DNA of 64,000 nucleotides from Myxococcales bacterium (GTDB taxonomy: Bacteria > Myxococcota_A > Bradymonadia > UBA7976 > UBA1532), in the NCBI GenBank assembly GCA_020633465.1, contig JACKDN010000009.1, positions 186,001 through 250,000 on the forward strand. The letters run 5' to 3'. Shown here one piece after another: positions 50,525 to 63,250 of this stretch. Position 1 is the first letter of the stretch. Every line of letters begins with the position of its first letter. A program made the position numbers and the translations under genes. The notes beneath the pieces were generated by a model. The model did no database searches, was not told the DNA's origin, and worked only from the letters and a program-made list of their open reading frames with translations.

Positions 50525-51295
50525 ATGCTGTGCGTGCGGATCATCCCCTGCCTGGACGTGCGCGACGGGCGCGTGGTGAAAGGCGTGAAGTTTCAAGGTC
50601 TTCGCGACGCGGGTGATCCGGCCGAGCGGGCGGCCGCGTACGAGGCGCAGGGCGCCGACGAGCTGGTGATGCTCGACGTCTCGGCCACGCCCGAGGGGCG
50701 CGCGACCGCCGTCGAGACCGTGCGCCACATCCGCGCCGAGCTGTCGATCCCGCTCACCGTCGGGGGCGGCGTGCGCAGCGAAGCCAACGCGGGCGCGCTG
50801 CTCGAGGCGGGCGCCGACAAGGTGGCGATGAACACGGCGGCGGTCGAGCAGCCGGAGCTGCTGACCCGCGTGGCCACCCGCTTCGGCGCGCAGTGCGCGG
50901 TGGTCGCCATCGACGCCGCGCGCCGGCTCGAGGGCGAGGGCTGGGAGGTCGTCACGCGCTCGGGCAAGCACCGCACCGGCATCGACGCCATCGGCTGGGC
51001 GCGCGAGGCGGTGGCGCGCGGCGCGGGCGAGATCCTGCTGACGAGCTGGGATCGCGACGGCACGCGCTCGGGCTACGACCTCGACCTGCTGACCGCGGCA
51101 TCGCGCGCGGTGCCCGTGCCGCTGATCGCCAGCGGCGGCGCCAACGATCCGAAGCACCTGATCGAGGCGGTGCACGCCGGCGCCGACGCCGTCCTGGCGG
51201 CCTCGATCTTCCACGACGGCGACTACACGGTGCGCGCGGTGAAGCAGGTGATGGCCGCCGCGGGCCTCGAGATGCGGATGGAGGCGGGGCAGTGA
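50525..51295 (+). CDS. hisF: Imidazole glycerol phosphate synthase subunit HisF
   Basis: 256 residues from ATG 50525. Beta/alpha barrel with both catalytic Asp residues in place: D11 in IIPCLDVRDG and D130 in VVAIDAARR. Other family motifs are GADELVMLDVSAT, PLTVGGGVRS and ILLTSWDRDGTRSGYDLDL. It pairs with HisH. The stop overlaps the GTG of the hisA fusion gene. Confidence 0.96.
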   Translation: MLCVRIIPCLDVRDGRVVKGVKFQGLRDAGDPAERAAAYEAQGADELVMLDVSATPEGRATAVETVRHIRAELSIPLTVGGGVRSEANAGALLEAGADKVAMNTAAVEQPELLTRVATRFGAQCAVVAIDAARRLEGEGWEVVTRSGKHRTGIDAIGWAREAVARGAGEILLTSWDRDGTRSGYDLDLLTAASRAVPVPLIASGGANDPKHLIEAVHAGADAVLAASIFHDGDYTVRAVKQVMAAAGLEMRMEAGQ

Positions 51296-52548
51296 TCGTC
51301 CCCTCGATCGACCTGATGGGCGGCCACGCCGTGCAGTTGGTCGGCGGCAAGACGCTCGAGCTGGACGCGGGGGATCCGCGGCCCATCGCGGATCGCTTCG
51401 GCCTGGCCGGCGAGGTGGCGGTCATCGACCTCGACGCGGCGCTGAGCCAGGGCGACAACCGCGCGGTCATCCACGACCTGCTGGGCCGCGCGCGCTGCCG
51501 CGTGGGCGGCGGCATTCGCAGCGTCGAGGCCGCGCTCGACTGGCTGGACGCGGGCGCCGAGAAGGTGATCCTCGGCACGGCGGCCCGACCGGACGTCCTC
51601 GACAAGTTGCCGCGCGAGCGCGTGATCGCGGCGCTGGACGCGGTGGACGGCGAGGTGGTCGTCGAGGGCTGGCGCACGCGCACCGGCGCCACCGTGCTCG
51701 ACCGCATGGCCGAGCTGCGGCCCTACGTCGGCGGCTTCCTCGTCACCTTCGTCGAGCGCGAGGGGCGCCTGGGCGGCAGCCGCGTCGACCAGGTGGCGGC
51801 GCTGGTCGAGGCCGCGGGCGACGCGCGCGTGACCGTCGCCGGTGGCGTCACGACCGCCGACGAGTTGGCCGCCATCGACCGCCTGGGCGCCGACGCGCAG
51901 GTCGGCATGGCGCTGTACAAGAACCACCTGCACCTGGCCGACGCCATCGCCGCGCCGCTGCGCAGCGACCGGCCCGACGGCCTGTGGCCGACCGTGATCT
52001 GCGATCCGCACGGCGTCGCGCTGGGCCTGGCCTACAGCGACGCCGAGAGCCTGCGCGTCGCGGTCGACCGCGGCGTCGGCGCGTACCACTCGCGCAGCCG
52101 CGGCCTGTGGGTGAAGGGCGAGACGTCCGGCGCGACGCAGCGCCTGCTGGCCATCGACGTCGACTGCGATCGCGACACGCTGCGCTTCACCGTCGAGCAG
52201 AGCGCGCCCGGCTTCTGTCACGAGGACACCTGGACCTGTTGGGGGCCCGCGAAGGGCCTGCCCGCGCTGGCCCGCACGCTGGCCGCGCGCGCCGTCGACG
52301 CGCCCGCGGGCAGCTACACGCGGCGCCTGCTCGACGATCCGGTGCTGCTGGGCAAGAAGTTGCTCGAGGAGGCCGGCGAGCTGCGCGACGCCGAGGACGC
52401 CGAGCAGGTGGCCTGGGAGGCGGCCGACGTCATGTACTTCGCGCTGGTGGCGGCCGCGCGCGCGGGCGTCACGCTGGCCGACATCGAGGCGCACACCGAT
52501 CGGCGGTCGCGGCGGGTGCGGCGGCGCAAGGGGGACGCGAAGTCGTGA
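51292..52548 (+). CDS. Fused HisA-HisI-HisE enzyme
   Basis: 418 residues from GTG 51292. Residues 1-222 are a HisA barrel (VPSIDLMGGHAVQL with D7, and D116 in AALDAVDGEVV), shorter than typical HisA (about 245). Residues 229-318 are HisI (PRA-CH): YHSRSRGLWVKGETSGATQR, DCDRD at 291-295, and FCHEDTWTC with two Cys. Residues 325-412 are HisE (PRA-PH): LLGKKLLEEAGELRDAEDAE. It would perform steps 2, 3 and 4 of the pathway on one chain. HisI-HisE fusions are common, but fusion to HisA is unusual to my knowledge. Confidence 0.88.
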   Translation: MIVPSIDLMGGHAVQLVGGKTLELDAGDPRPIADRFGLAGEVAVIDLDAALSQGDNRAVIHDLLGRARCRVGGGIRSVEAALDWLDAGAEKVILGTAARPDVLDKLPRERVIAALDAVDGEVVVEGWRTRTGATVLDRMAELRPYVGGFLVTFVEREGRLGGSRVDQVAALVEAAGDARVTVAGGVTTADELAAIDRLGADAQVGMALYKNHLHLADAIAAPLRSDRPDGLWPTVICDPHGVALGLAYSDAESLRVAVDRGVGAYHSRSRGLWVKGETSGATQRLLAIDVDCDRDTLRFTVEQSAPGFCHEDTWTCWGPAKGLPALARTLAARAVDAPAGSYTRRLLDDPVLLGKKLLEEAGELRDAEDAEQVAWEAADVMYFALVAAARAGVTLADIEAHTDRRSRRVRRRKGDAKS

Positions 52549-53801
52549 GCCAGGCGAAGCGGATGCGGCGGGTGACGCTCGAGACGATGCCGGTGCGGCG
52601 CGGCGGGGCGGTGGATGCCGAGACGCTGACCGCGGCGGGCGCCATCGTGCGCGACGTGCAGGATCGCGGCGAGGCCGGCCTGCGGCACCACGCCGAGCGC
52701 CTGGGCGACCTGCCGCGGGGCGCGCCGCTGGTCATCGAGCGGGCGGCGCTGGACGCGGCGGTCGAGGCGCTGCCGGCCGACGCGCGCGCGCTGCTCGAGC
52801 GCACGGCGGACCGCATCCGCGCCTTCGCCGAGGCCCAGAAGATTTGCCTGGCACCTCTCGACACCGCCGTTCCCGGCGGCCGCGCGGGGCACGCGCTGGC
52901 GCCGGTGCGCGCCGCGGGCTGCTACGCGCCGGCCGGCCGCTTCCCGCTGCCGTCGTCGGTGCTGATGACCGCCGTGACCGCGCGCGCGGCGGGCGTCGAG
53001 ACGGTGTGGGTGGCCTCGCCGCGCCCCAACCCGGTGACGCTGGCCGCCGCGGGCATCGCCGGGGCCGACGCCGTGCTCGCGGTGGGTGGCGCGCAGGCGA
53101 TCGCCGCGCTCGCCTACGGCGCCGGGCCGGTGCCCGCGGTCGACGTGGTGGTCGGCCCCGGCAACCGCTGGGTCACCGCGGCCAAGCAGCTCGTGTCGGG
53201 CACCGTGGCCATCGACATGCTGGCCGGCCCGTCCGAACTGGTGGTGCTGGCCGACGACACCGCCGATCCCGCGACCGTGGCCGCCGATCTGCTGGCCCAG
53301 GCCGAGCACGACACCGACGCGCTGCCCATCCTCGTGACGACCAGCGCGGCGCTGGCCGACGCCGTCGACGCGGCGCTCGCCGCGCAGCTCGCGACGCTGC
53401 CCACCGCCGACACCGCGCGCGTCGCCTGCGAGGCGGGCTTCACGGTGCTGGTGGACGACCTCGACGCCGGCGTCGCCGCCTGCGACGCGCTGGCGCCCGA
53501 GCACCTCGAGGTGATCACCGCCGACGCGGACGCGGTGGCCGCGCGCCTGGGCCACTACGGTGGCCTGTTCGTCGGCGGCGGCGCGGCCGAGGTGCTGGGC
53601 GACTACGGCGCGGGCCCCAACCACGTGCTGCCCACCGGCGGCACCGCGCGCTACACCGGTGGGCTGAGCGTCTTCACCTTCCTGCGCGTGCGCACCTGGC
53701 TGCGCATGGACGATCCGCGCGCGCTGGCGGCCGACGCCGCGGCGCTGGCGCGGTTGGAGGGGCTGGAGGGCCACGCCCGGTCGGCGGAGCGCCGGTCGTG
53801 A
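52545..53801 (+). CDS. hisD: Histidinol dehydrogenase
   Basis: 418 residues from GTG 52545, overlapping the previous gene by four bases. Motifs include CYAPAGRFPLPSSVLMTAVT, DVVVGPGNRWVTAAKQLV, AIDMLAGPSELVVLAD, AQAEHDTDA (zinc ligands) and ALAPEHLEVI (catalytic Glu/His). It oxidises histidinol to histidine with two NAD+. Length matches the family. Confidence 0.96.
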   Translation: MSQAKRMRRVTLETMPVRRGGAVDAETLTAAGAIVRDVQDRGEAGLRHHAERLGDLPRGAPLVIERAALDAAVEALPADARALLERTADRIRAFAEAQKICLAPLDTAVPGGRAGHALAPVRAAGCYAPAGRFPLPSSVLMTAVTARAAGVETVWVASPRPNPVTLAAAGIAGADAVLAVGGAQAIAALAYGAGPVPAVDVVVGPGNRWVTAAKQLVSGTVAIDMLAGPSELVVLADDTADPATVAADLLAQAEHDTDALPILVTTSAALADAVDAALAAQLATLPTADTARVACEAGFTVLVDDLDAGVAACDALAPEHLEVITADADAVAARLGHYGGLFVGGGAAEVLGDYGAGPNHVLPTGGTARYTGGLSVFTFLRVRTWLRMDDPRALAADAAALARLEGLEGHARSAERRS

Positions 53802-54379
53802 CCGCCCGCAAGGGCCCGGTGACCATCCGCGAGATGACCCTCGAGGACGCCCCCGCGGTGAGCGCGCTGGCCGACCGCCTGGTGGGGCAGGACTACTACC
53901 CGCCCGGCCTGGTGCGGCGGTACCTCGAGCGCGCGCGCACGGCCATCGGCACCCTCAGCTACGTCGCCGAGCGCGACGGCCAGCTCGTGGGCTTCCGGTT
54001 CGTCCTGCCGCCCGGTCGCTGGGACGAGGGGCGGGGCAGCGGCCTGACGCCCGAGCGCTGGCCCGGCCCGCTGAGCGAGGCGGGGTACTTCCAATCCTGC
54101 TTCGTCGACCACGCCGAGATGGGGCGCGGCATCGGGCGCCGGCTGGCCGAGCGCGCCTTCGCCGACCTGCGCCGCGTGGGCGCCACGCTGGTGGTCGCGC
54201 ATTCGTGGAAGGAGTCGCCCCACGACTCGTCGCGCCGCTACCTGAAGCGGCTGGGCTTCGCGGCCGTCGCCGAGCACCCGCGCTACTGGGCCGAGGTGGA
54301 CTACCTGTGCGGCGGCTGCAAGCAGCCGGACTGCGTCTGCACGGCCATCGAGATGGTCAAGGTGCTGCCGCCGGCTTGA
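53798..54379 (+). CDS. GNAT acetyltransferase with C-terminal Cys cluster
   Basis: 193 residues from GTG 53798, overlapping hisD. GNAT fold: TIREMTLEDAPAVSALADRL at the start and GRGIGRRLAERAFADLRRVG as the acetyl-CoA loop. The tail CGGCKQPDCVC (about 172-182) could bind zinc and is not typical of GNATs. The acceptor is unknown; operon position at the end of the his block suggests co-expression only. It overlaps the convergent esterase gene by 23 bases. Confidence 0.83.
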   Translation: MTARKGPVTIREMTLEDAPAVSALADRLVGQDYYPPGLVRRYLERARTAIGTLSYVAERDGQLVGFRFVLPPGRWDEGRGSGLTPERWPGPLSEAGYFQSCFVDHAEMGRGIGRRLAERAFADLRRVGATLVVAHSWKESPHDSSRRYLKRLGFAAVAEHPRYWAEVDYLCGGCKQPDCVCTAIEMVKVLPPA

Positions 54380-55103
54380 CGAGGGCCGCGCGGCGCACCG
54401 CCGCGGCCAGCTCGGCGTGCAGCGAGGCCCGCATCATCGGCGGCACCGCGTGGCCGACCCCCTGAAACGTGCCCAGCGTCGCGTCCCAGCCGTTCGCGGT
54501 GAGGTGCCGCATCAGATCGCGCGCGTCGTCGACCGCGATGACCCGATCGGCGTCGCCGTGGAAGGCCCGCACGCGCGTGGTCGGCGCGCCCTTCGCGGGC
54601 CACATCGACTTGGGCAGCGCCCCCGCGATGGGCAGGGCCGCGGCGAAGACGTCGGGGTGCGCGGCGGCGAGCGCGAAGCTGAGCATGCCGCCCTGGCTGA
54701 AGCCGGTGACGATGGGGCGCCCGACGGTGGGGCGGGTGGTCGACAGGTGCCGGGCCAGGGCGGCCAGCCGGGTGGTCGAGGCGCGCAGGCCGTCCTCGAG
54801 GCCGGGCTGCGGGCCCGCCACGGGCACGCGGACGGGGAACCAGCTGTAGCCGCGGCCATGGGCGGCGGGGGCGCGCGGGACGACGACGCGCGCCGGCACC
54901 GGCAGATCCTTCAGCAGCGCGCCGAAGCGCTCGGGGCGGTCGCCCAGGCCGTGGATCGCGATGATCAAGGGCAGCGGGGCGTCGGCGGCGGCGCCGGCCG
55001 TGGTGAACTCGACGAACTGCAGGGGCGGCGGCGCGTCGGCCGCGGCGGGCCGGGCGAGGGTGAGGAGGGGGAGGAGGGTGAGGAGGAGGATGCGGGTGGG
55101 CAC
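54357..55103 (-). CDS. Secreted alpha/beta-hydrolase (esterase/DLH-like)
   Basis: 248 residues. A signal peptide (ILLLTLLPLLTLARPAAA) precedes an alpha/beta-hydrolase: LIIAIHGLGDRPERF (oxyanion), VTGFSQGGMLSFALA with the nucleophile Ser, FHGDADRVIAVDDA with the acid, and GVGHAVPPMM with the His. Similar to carboxylesterase/phospholipase families. Likely periplasmic. Its 5' side is the poly-G/AGGTCA repeat region. Confidence 0.83.
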   Translation of the reverse strand: MPTRILLLTLLPLLTLARPAAADAPPPLQFVEFTTAGAAADAPLPLIIAIHGLGDRPERFGALLKDLPVPARVVVPRAPAAHGRGYSWFPVRVPVAGPQPGLEDGLRASTTRLAALARHLSTTRPTVGRPIVTGFSQGGMLSFALAAAHPDVFAAALPIAGALPKSMWPAKGAPTTRVRAFHGDADRVIAVDDARDLMRHLTANGWDATLGTFQGVGHAVPPMMRASLHAELAAAVRRAALVKPAAAP

Positions 55104-55378
<275 letters not shown>

Positions 55379-56815
55379 TCAGGCGGCCTTGGAGGTGGGG
55401 GCCTCGACGGGCAGGTGGATGCGGACCGTGGTGCCCTCGTCCGGTGTGGATTGGACGTCGAACCAGCCCTTGTGGTCGCGCACGATGCCGAACGCGGTCG
55501 ACAGGCCCAGGCCGGCGCCCTCGCCCACGTCGCGCGTCGTGAAGAAGGGCTCGAACATGCGGTCGCGCACCTCGGCGGACATGCCGACGCCGTCGTCGCC
55601 CACCGCGATGAAGGCGCGCGCGGGGCCGCGCTCGTCGGCGGGCTCCTCGCCGGTGACGATGCGCACGGTGCCGCCCTCGGGCAGCGCCTGGATCGCGTTC
55701 ATCAGCACGCTGGTCAGCACCTGCTCGAGCTGTCCCGCGTCACCGCGCGCCTCGAGATCCGGGGTCCGGTGCTCCGCCTCGACCTTCACCTGCGCCTTGC
55801 GCAGCGCGGGGTTCATCAACGCCAGCGCGCTGTCCACCGTCTCGGCGATGCGCACCTGCGCGCGGGGCGTCGGGCGCGAGCGCGCGAAGGTGAGCACGTT
55901 CCGGATCAGGGCGGTCATGCGCGTGCACTGCTCGCCGATGGTGCGCGCGCTGTCGATCAGCTCGTCGCCCTCGACGTAGCCCTTCTCGATCATCTTGGCG
56001 TGGCCGCTGATGACGTTCAGCGGCGTGCCCAGCTCGTGGGCGACCCCGCCGGCCAGCTGGCCGACGGTCTTCAGGCGCTCGACGTGCCGCATCTCGTGCA
56101 TCGCGCGGACGCGCTGGGCGGCCTCGTCCTCGAGGGCCGCGCGCGTCTCGGCCAGGCGCGCCGCCATGTCGTTCAGCTGGCCCGCCAGCTGCCCCAGCTC
56201 GTCCCGGCGCCGCGACGTCACCCGGGCCTCGAGATCGCCCTCGCCCACGCGCCGCGCCATGTCGGCCATGGCCGCGATGGGGCCACCCACCTCGCGCCGC
56301 AACGTGATCACCAGCACGGCCACGCAGGCCAGCAGGGTGAGGGCCGCGAGCATCACGTGCTCCTGCAGGATCATGGCCGCGCGCGCGTCGCGGTCGCTGC
56401 CGCGGGTGCGCACCTCGACGGCCCCCAGCACCGCGCCCTCCTCCTCGCCGACGAAGGGCACGAACAGCACGCCCAGCCCGTTGTCGTCGTTCTCGACGTA
56501 GTGGGGCGCGCCGCCGAGCACGGCCTCCCAGTCCGCGTCGGACAGGCGCTCGGGGCGCATCGCGCGGCTCCACCAGCGCACGCCCTGGCGGTCGTCGGTG
56601 GGCCCCTGCAGCCACACGTCGCCGGTGGGCGTCTCGTGCACCATGCGGGCGGCGGTCATCAGCTCGATGGTCTGCTCGGCGCGGGCCTCGAGCCGGTCGG
56701 CGAAGTCCTGCTCGACCACCTCCAGCGCGCGACGGGTGGACCAAAGCGCGTGCAGCGCGACGACCGCGACGATCGCCGCGCCGAGGACGAGGCTGAGGCG
56801 GCTCGACAATTTCAT
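55379..56815 (-). CDS. Membrane-bound sensor histidine kinase
   Basis: 478 residues from ATG 56815 (GGGGGAG upstream). TM1 near 8-25 and TM2 near 152-172 flank a periplasmic sensor of about 125 residues. A HAMP domain, a coiled coil and HisKA with H260 (GGVAHELGTPLNVISGH) follow. The HATPase has an N box (VLTSVLMNAIQALPEGG), DDGVGM, FEPFFTTRDVGEGAGLGL. The H box resembles NtrB-type kinases, which fits control of the divergent NtrC-type regulator. Expression is probably driven by a sigma-54 promoter at 56857-56872. Confidence 0.92.
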   Translation of the reverse strand: MKLSSRLSLVLGAAIVAVVALHALWSTRRALEVVEQDFADRLEARAEQTIELMTAARMVHETPTGDVWLQGPTDDRQGVRWWSRAMRPERLSDADWEAVLGGAPHYVENDDNGLGVLFVPFVGEEEGAVLGAVEVRTRGSDRDARAAMILQEHVMLAALTLLACVAVLVITLRREVGGPIAAMADMARRVGEGDLEARVTSRRRDELGQLAGQLNDMAARLAETRAALEDEAAQRVRAMHEMRHVERLKTVGQLAGGVAHELGTPLNVISGHAKMIEKGYVEGDELIDSARTIGEQCTRMTALIRNVLTFARSRPTPRAQVRIAETVDSALALMNPALRKAQVKVEAEHRTPDLEARGDAGQLEQVLTSVLMNAIQALPEGGTVRIVTGEEPADERGPARAFIAVGDDGVGMSAEVRDRMFEPFFTTRDVGEGAGLGLSTAFGIVRDHKGWFDVQSTPDEGTTVRIHLPVEAPTSKAA

Positions 56816-56840
56816 GGATTCTCCCCCGGACGTTCGCGGC

Positions 56841-56856
56841 CGGCCCGAGGATTGCT
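56841..56856 (+). promoter_or_regulatory. Sigma-54-like promoter of the receiver/NtrC operon
   Basis: CGGCCCGAGGATTGCT has GG (56842-56843) and GC (56854-56855) separated by 10 bases and a perfect TTGCT -12 block. The start would be near 56867, 23 bases before the ATG at 56890. It overlaps the opposite promoter through the self-complementary TTGCTAGCAA (56852-56861). Confidence 0.62.
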
Positions 56857-56872
56857 AGCAAACATGCTGCCA
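56857..56872 (-). promoter_or_regulatory. Sigma-54-like promoter of the histidine kinase gene
   Basis: On the minus strand TGGCAGCATGTTTGCT has GG (56871-56870), a 10-base gap and GC (56859-56858), with TGGCA and TTGCT blocks intact. The start would be near 56846, 31 bases before the kinase ATG. It is interlocked with the plus-strand promoter, so both cannot be occupied at once. Confidence 0.62.
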
Positions 56873-56889
56873 TCCCTCGAGGAGCGCAC

Positions 56890-57260
56890 ATGACCCGACA
56901 GATCGACGTACTGGTCGCCGACGACGATGCGCAGATGCGGCGGCTTCTTCAGCTGGCCCTCTCACGCAGCGGGTGCGTGGTCCGCACCGTGGCGAACGGG
57001 GTCGAGCTCATCGACGCGGTGCTGCAGCAGACGCCCGATGTGGTCATCACCGACATGCGCATGCCCGGGATGACCGGCCTGGCGGCGCTGAACCGTCTGC
57101 GTGCGTCGCACCCGGACCTGCCTTGCGTGCTCATCACCGCCTTCGGTGACCACGACGTTCACCGACGCGCCCACTCGCTGGGCGCGCGCAGCATGGACAA
57201 ACCACTCGATCCCGATCAGCTGGCCCAGGTCGTGGGCGAGCTGATCGGCAGGAGGCCTGC

Positions 57261-57264
<4 letters not shown>
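56890..57264 (+). CDS. Single-domain response regulator
   Basis: 124 residues. Complete receiver: VLVADDDAQMRRLL with the acidic pair, VVITDMRMPGMTG with phosphoacceptor D55, LITAFGD (Thr switch) and SMDKPLDPDQ with K104. There is no output domain, so it likely acts as a CheY-like or phosphorelay protein. Its TGA overlaps the TTG start of the NtrC-type gene, and GAGGAG precedes its ATG. Confidence 0.9.
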
Positions 57265-58631
<1,367 letters not shown>

Positions 58632-58634
<3 letters not shown>

Positions 58635-58646
58635 GCCCCCTCGGGC

Positions 58647-58649
<3 letters not shown>
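58632..58649. terminator. Shared hairpin between convergent genes
   Basis: TGAGCCC (58632-58638) and GGGCTCA (58643-58649) form a 7-bp stem with a CCTC loop. The stem contains the stop codons of both convergent genes (TGA at 58632 and TCA/TGA at 58647-58649). It may act in both directions; no T tract is present. Confidence 0.4.
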
Positions 58650-60707
<2,058 letters not shown>

Positions 60708-60785
60708 GCGCGAAGCGTAGGCGAGGTCGGGGCGCGCCGCCAGTGGATACGCCCGACGCGGCAGATTGGTGAAGCGAGGGGATCT

Positions 60786-60817
60786 GCCTCCGGCGCGGCC
60801 GTGACCGCGCCGGAGGC
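60786..60817. terminator. Long perfect hairpin downstream of the DUF1328 gene
   Basis: GCCTCCGGCGCGG (60786-60798) pairs perfectly with CCGCGCCGGAGGC (60805-60817) around a six-base loop. It lies just 3' of the minus-strand DUF1328 gene and 80 bases upstream of the hybrid kinase start. No T tract follows, so it may be a rho-aided terminator or a stability element. Confidence 0.55.
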
Positions 60818-60824
60818 AGGGCCA

Positions 60825-60992
60825 TCAGCCCGGGCTCTTGCTGAGGCCGGCGATCAGGCTGATCGCGGCCACCACCAGGAACGCGAAGAACAGGATCTTC
60901 GCGACGCCGGCGGCGGCGCCGGCGATGCCACCGAAGCCGAGGAAGGCGGCGATCAGGGCGATGACGAAGAACGCGATGGTCCAGCGAAGCAT
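60825..60992 (-). CDS. DUF1328/YtjA-type micro membrane protein
   Basis: 55 residues from ATG 60992 (AAGGAG six bases upstream). The sequence begins MLRWTIAFFVIALIAAFLGF and continues GGIAGAAAGVAKILFFAFLV, which matches DUF1328 (YtjA) proteins almost residue for residue from memory: two short TM helices with a Gly/Ala turn. Members are often induced by stress; molecular role unknown. A sigma-54-like promoter lies upstream at 61060-61075. Confidence 0.92.
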   Translation of the reverse strand: MLRWTIAFFVIALIAAFLGFGGIAGAAAGVAKILFFAFLVVAAISLIAGLSKSPG

Positions 60993-61059
60993 GGGAAACT
61001 CCTTTGCTTTCGGTCAGTGGCGCGGCGCGGCGGCCTCGCCGGTTTCGCTGGGAACGGTT

Positions 61060-61075
61060 CGCAAGGCCCGTGCCG
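61060..61075 (-). promoter_or_regulatory. Sigma-54-like promoter of the DUF1328 gene
   Basis: On the minus strand CGGCACGGGCCTTGCG has GG (61074-61073) and GC (61062-61061) separated by 10 bases, with CACG and TTGC blocks intact. Only the T before GG is changed to C. The start would be near 61050, about 58 bases before the ATG. Confidence 0.58.
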
Positions 61076-61207
61076 ACCGGCCGAGGCGGGGGGCTACGCG
61101 CGCGCGGGTCGATCCCGTGTCCCGCGCGCGGCCCGAGGTCGGGACGGGCTGCCCCGACCGGGGGCACAGCGCCTCGGGTGGGCGGCCGGGCGACGCGGCG
61201 GCGGGGT

Positions 61208-61223
61208 CGGTACGGCGGGTGCA
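61208..61223 (+). promoter_or_regulatory. Weaker sigma-54-like promoter of the Ser/Thr kinase gene
   Basis: CGGTACGGCGGGTGCA keeps GG (61209-61210), the 10-base gap and GC (61221-61222), plus ACG and TGCA, but departs at three other consensus positions. The start would be near 61234, 65 bases before the ATG. It is weaker than the other sites listed. Confidence 0.35.
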
Positions 61224-61298
61224 AACGTCGGGGGCGCCACCGACAACTCTGCACCGTCGCGCCGCTCGCCGCGCGGCCCCACCGAGGAGCACGGCCCG

Positions 61299-62339
<1,041 letters not shown>

Positions 62340-62444
62340 CGGCGAACGGCCTGCCACCCCCGCCGCGGGGCGAAGCGTCCCGTCGAGGGACTTCCTGCCC
62401 TGCGGGAACACGGCGGGTGGCCGCTGGCAGCGAGGCCGGCGCGC

Positions 62445-62460
62445 TGGCACCGACCTTGCG
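62445..62460 (+). promoter_or_regulatory. Sigma-54-like promoter of the PP2C gene
   Basis: TGGCACCGACCTTGCG matches TGGCACG-N4-TTGCW at all but two positions. GG (62446-62447) and GC (62458-62459) are 10 bases apart. The start would be near 62471, 27 bases before the GTG at 62498. Confidence 0.65.
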
Positions 62461-62497
62461 AAACCCCGGACGGTCAACCGACGAACAGGAGTACCCC

Positions 62498-63250
62498 GTG
62501 CACAGCCTTCGACAGACCCTGATGGATCCGCCCCGCGCCGCCTGTGATTGGGACAGCGTGCGCGGCCCCCGCCACGACGAGAACGAGGACAGCGTCGCGT
62601 TCGCGCCCGGCCTGCCGCTGGCCGTGGTCGCCGACGGCATCGGCGGCCACAACGCCGGCAGCGTCGCGAGCAGCATGGCCGTCGACACGCTGATCGACAC
62701 CCTGTGGACCGAGCAGCGGCGCGCCGGCCCGCCCGGGAGCGCCGTCGCGCACGCCCTGCTGGAGCGGGCGGTGCGCGCCACGAGCGCCCGGGTGTACCAG
62801 AGCGCGCGGTTCAAACCCGAGCTGCGGGGCATGGGCACCACGCTGGTGGCCGTGTGGATCGTCGACGACGAGGCGCTCGTCGTCCACGTCGGCGACAGCC
62901 GCGCCTACCACGTGCGCGACGACACGATGACGCGACTGACCGAGGATCACACGTTGGCACGTGCCATCGGCATGGACGCCGCGCAGCGCAGCCGCGCGGA
63001 TCACGTGCTGGTGCAGGCCGTGGGCACGCGGCAGAGCGTCGAGCCCACGCTGACCAGCGTGCCGGTGCAACGGGGTGATCGCTTCCTCCTGTGCACCGAC
63101 GGCGTGACCGACGTGCTCGACGATCGGTCGCTGGCGGTGTTGATGGCGAAGGGGGGCGAGCCCGAGGCGCAGGCCGCGCGGGTGACCGGCGAGGCGGTGC
63201 GCCGGGGGACCAAGGACGACGCGACCGCGTTGGTCCTGGCGCTGGTCTGA
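62498..63250 (+). CDS. PP2C-family serine/threonine phosphatase
   Basis: 250 residues from GTG 62498 (AGGAG seven bases upstream). PPM fold with metal-binding motifs in order: RGPRHDENEDS, VVADGIGGHNAG, VVHVGDSRAY, LLCTDGVTDVL and GTKDDATALVLAL. A PrpC/Stp-type phosphatase that likely reverses the neighbouring kinase. Its stop overlaps the start of the transporter gene. Confidence 0.94.
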   Translation: MHSLRQTLMDPPRAACDWDSVRGPRHDENEDSVAFAPGLPLAVVADGIGGHNAGSVASSMAVDTLIDTLWTEQRRAGPPGSAVAHALLERAVRATSARVYQSARFKPELRGMGTTLVAVWIVDDEALVVHVGDSRAYHVRDDTMTRLTEDHTLARAIGMDAAQRSRADHVLVQAVGTRQSVEPTLTSVPVQRGDRFLLCTDGVTDVLDDRSLAVLMAKGGEPEAQAARVTGEAVRRGTKDDATALVLALV

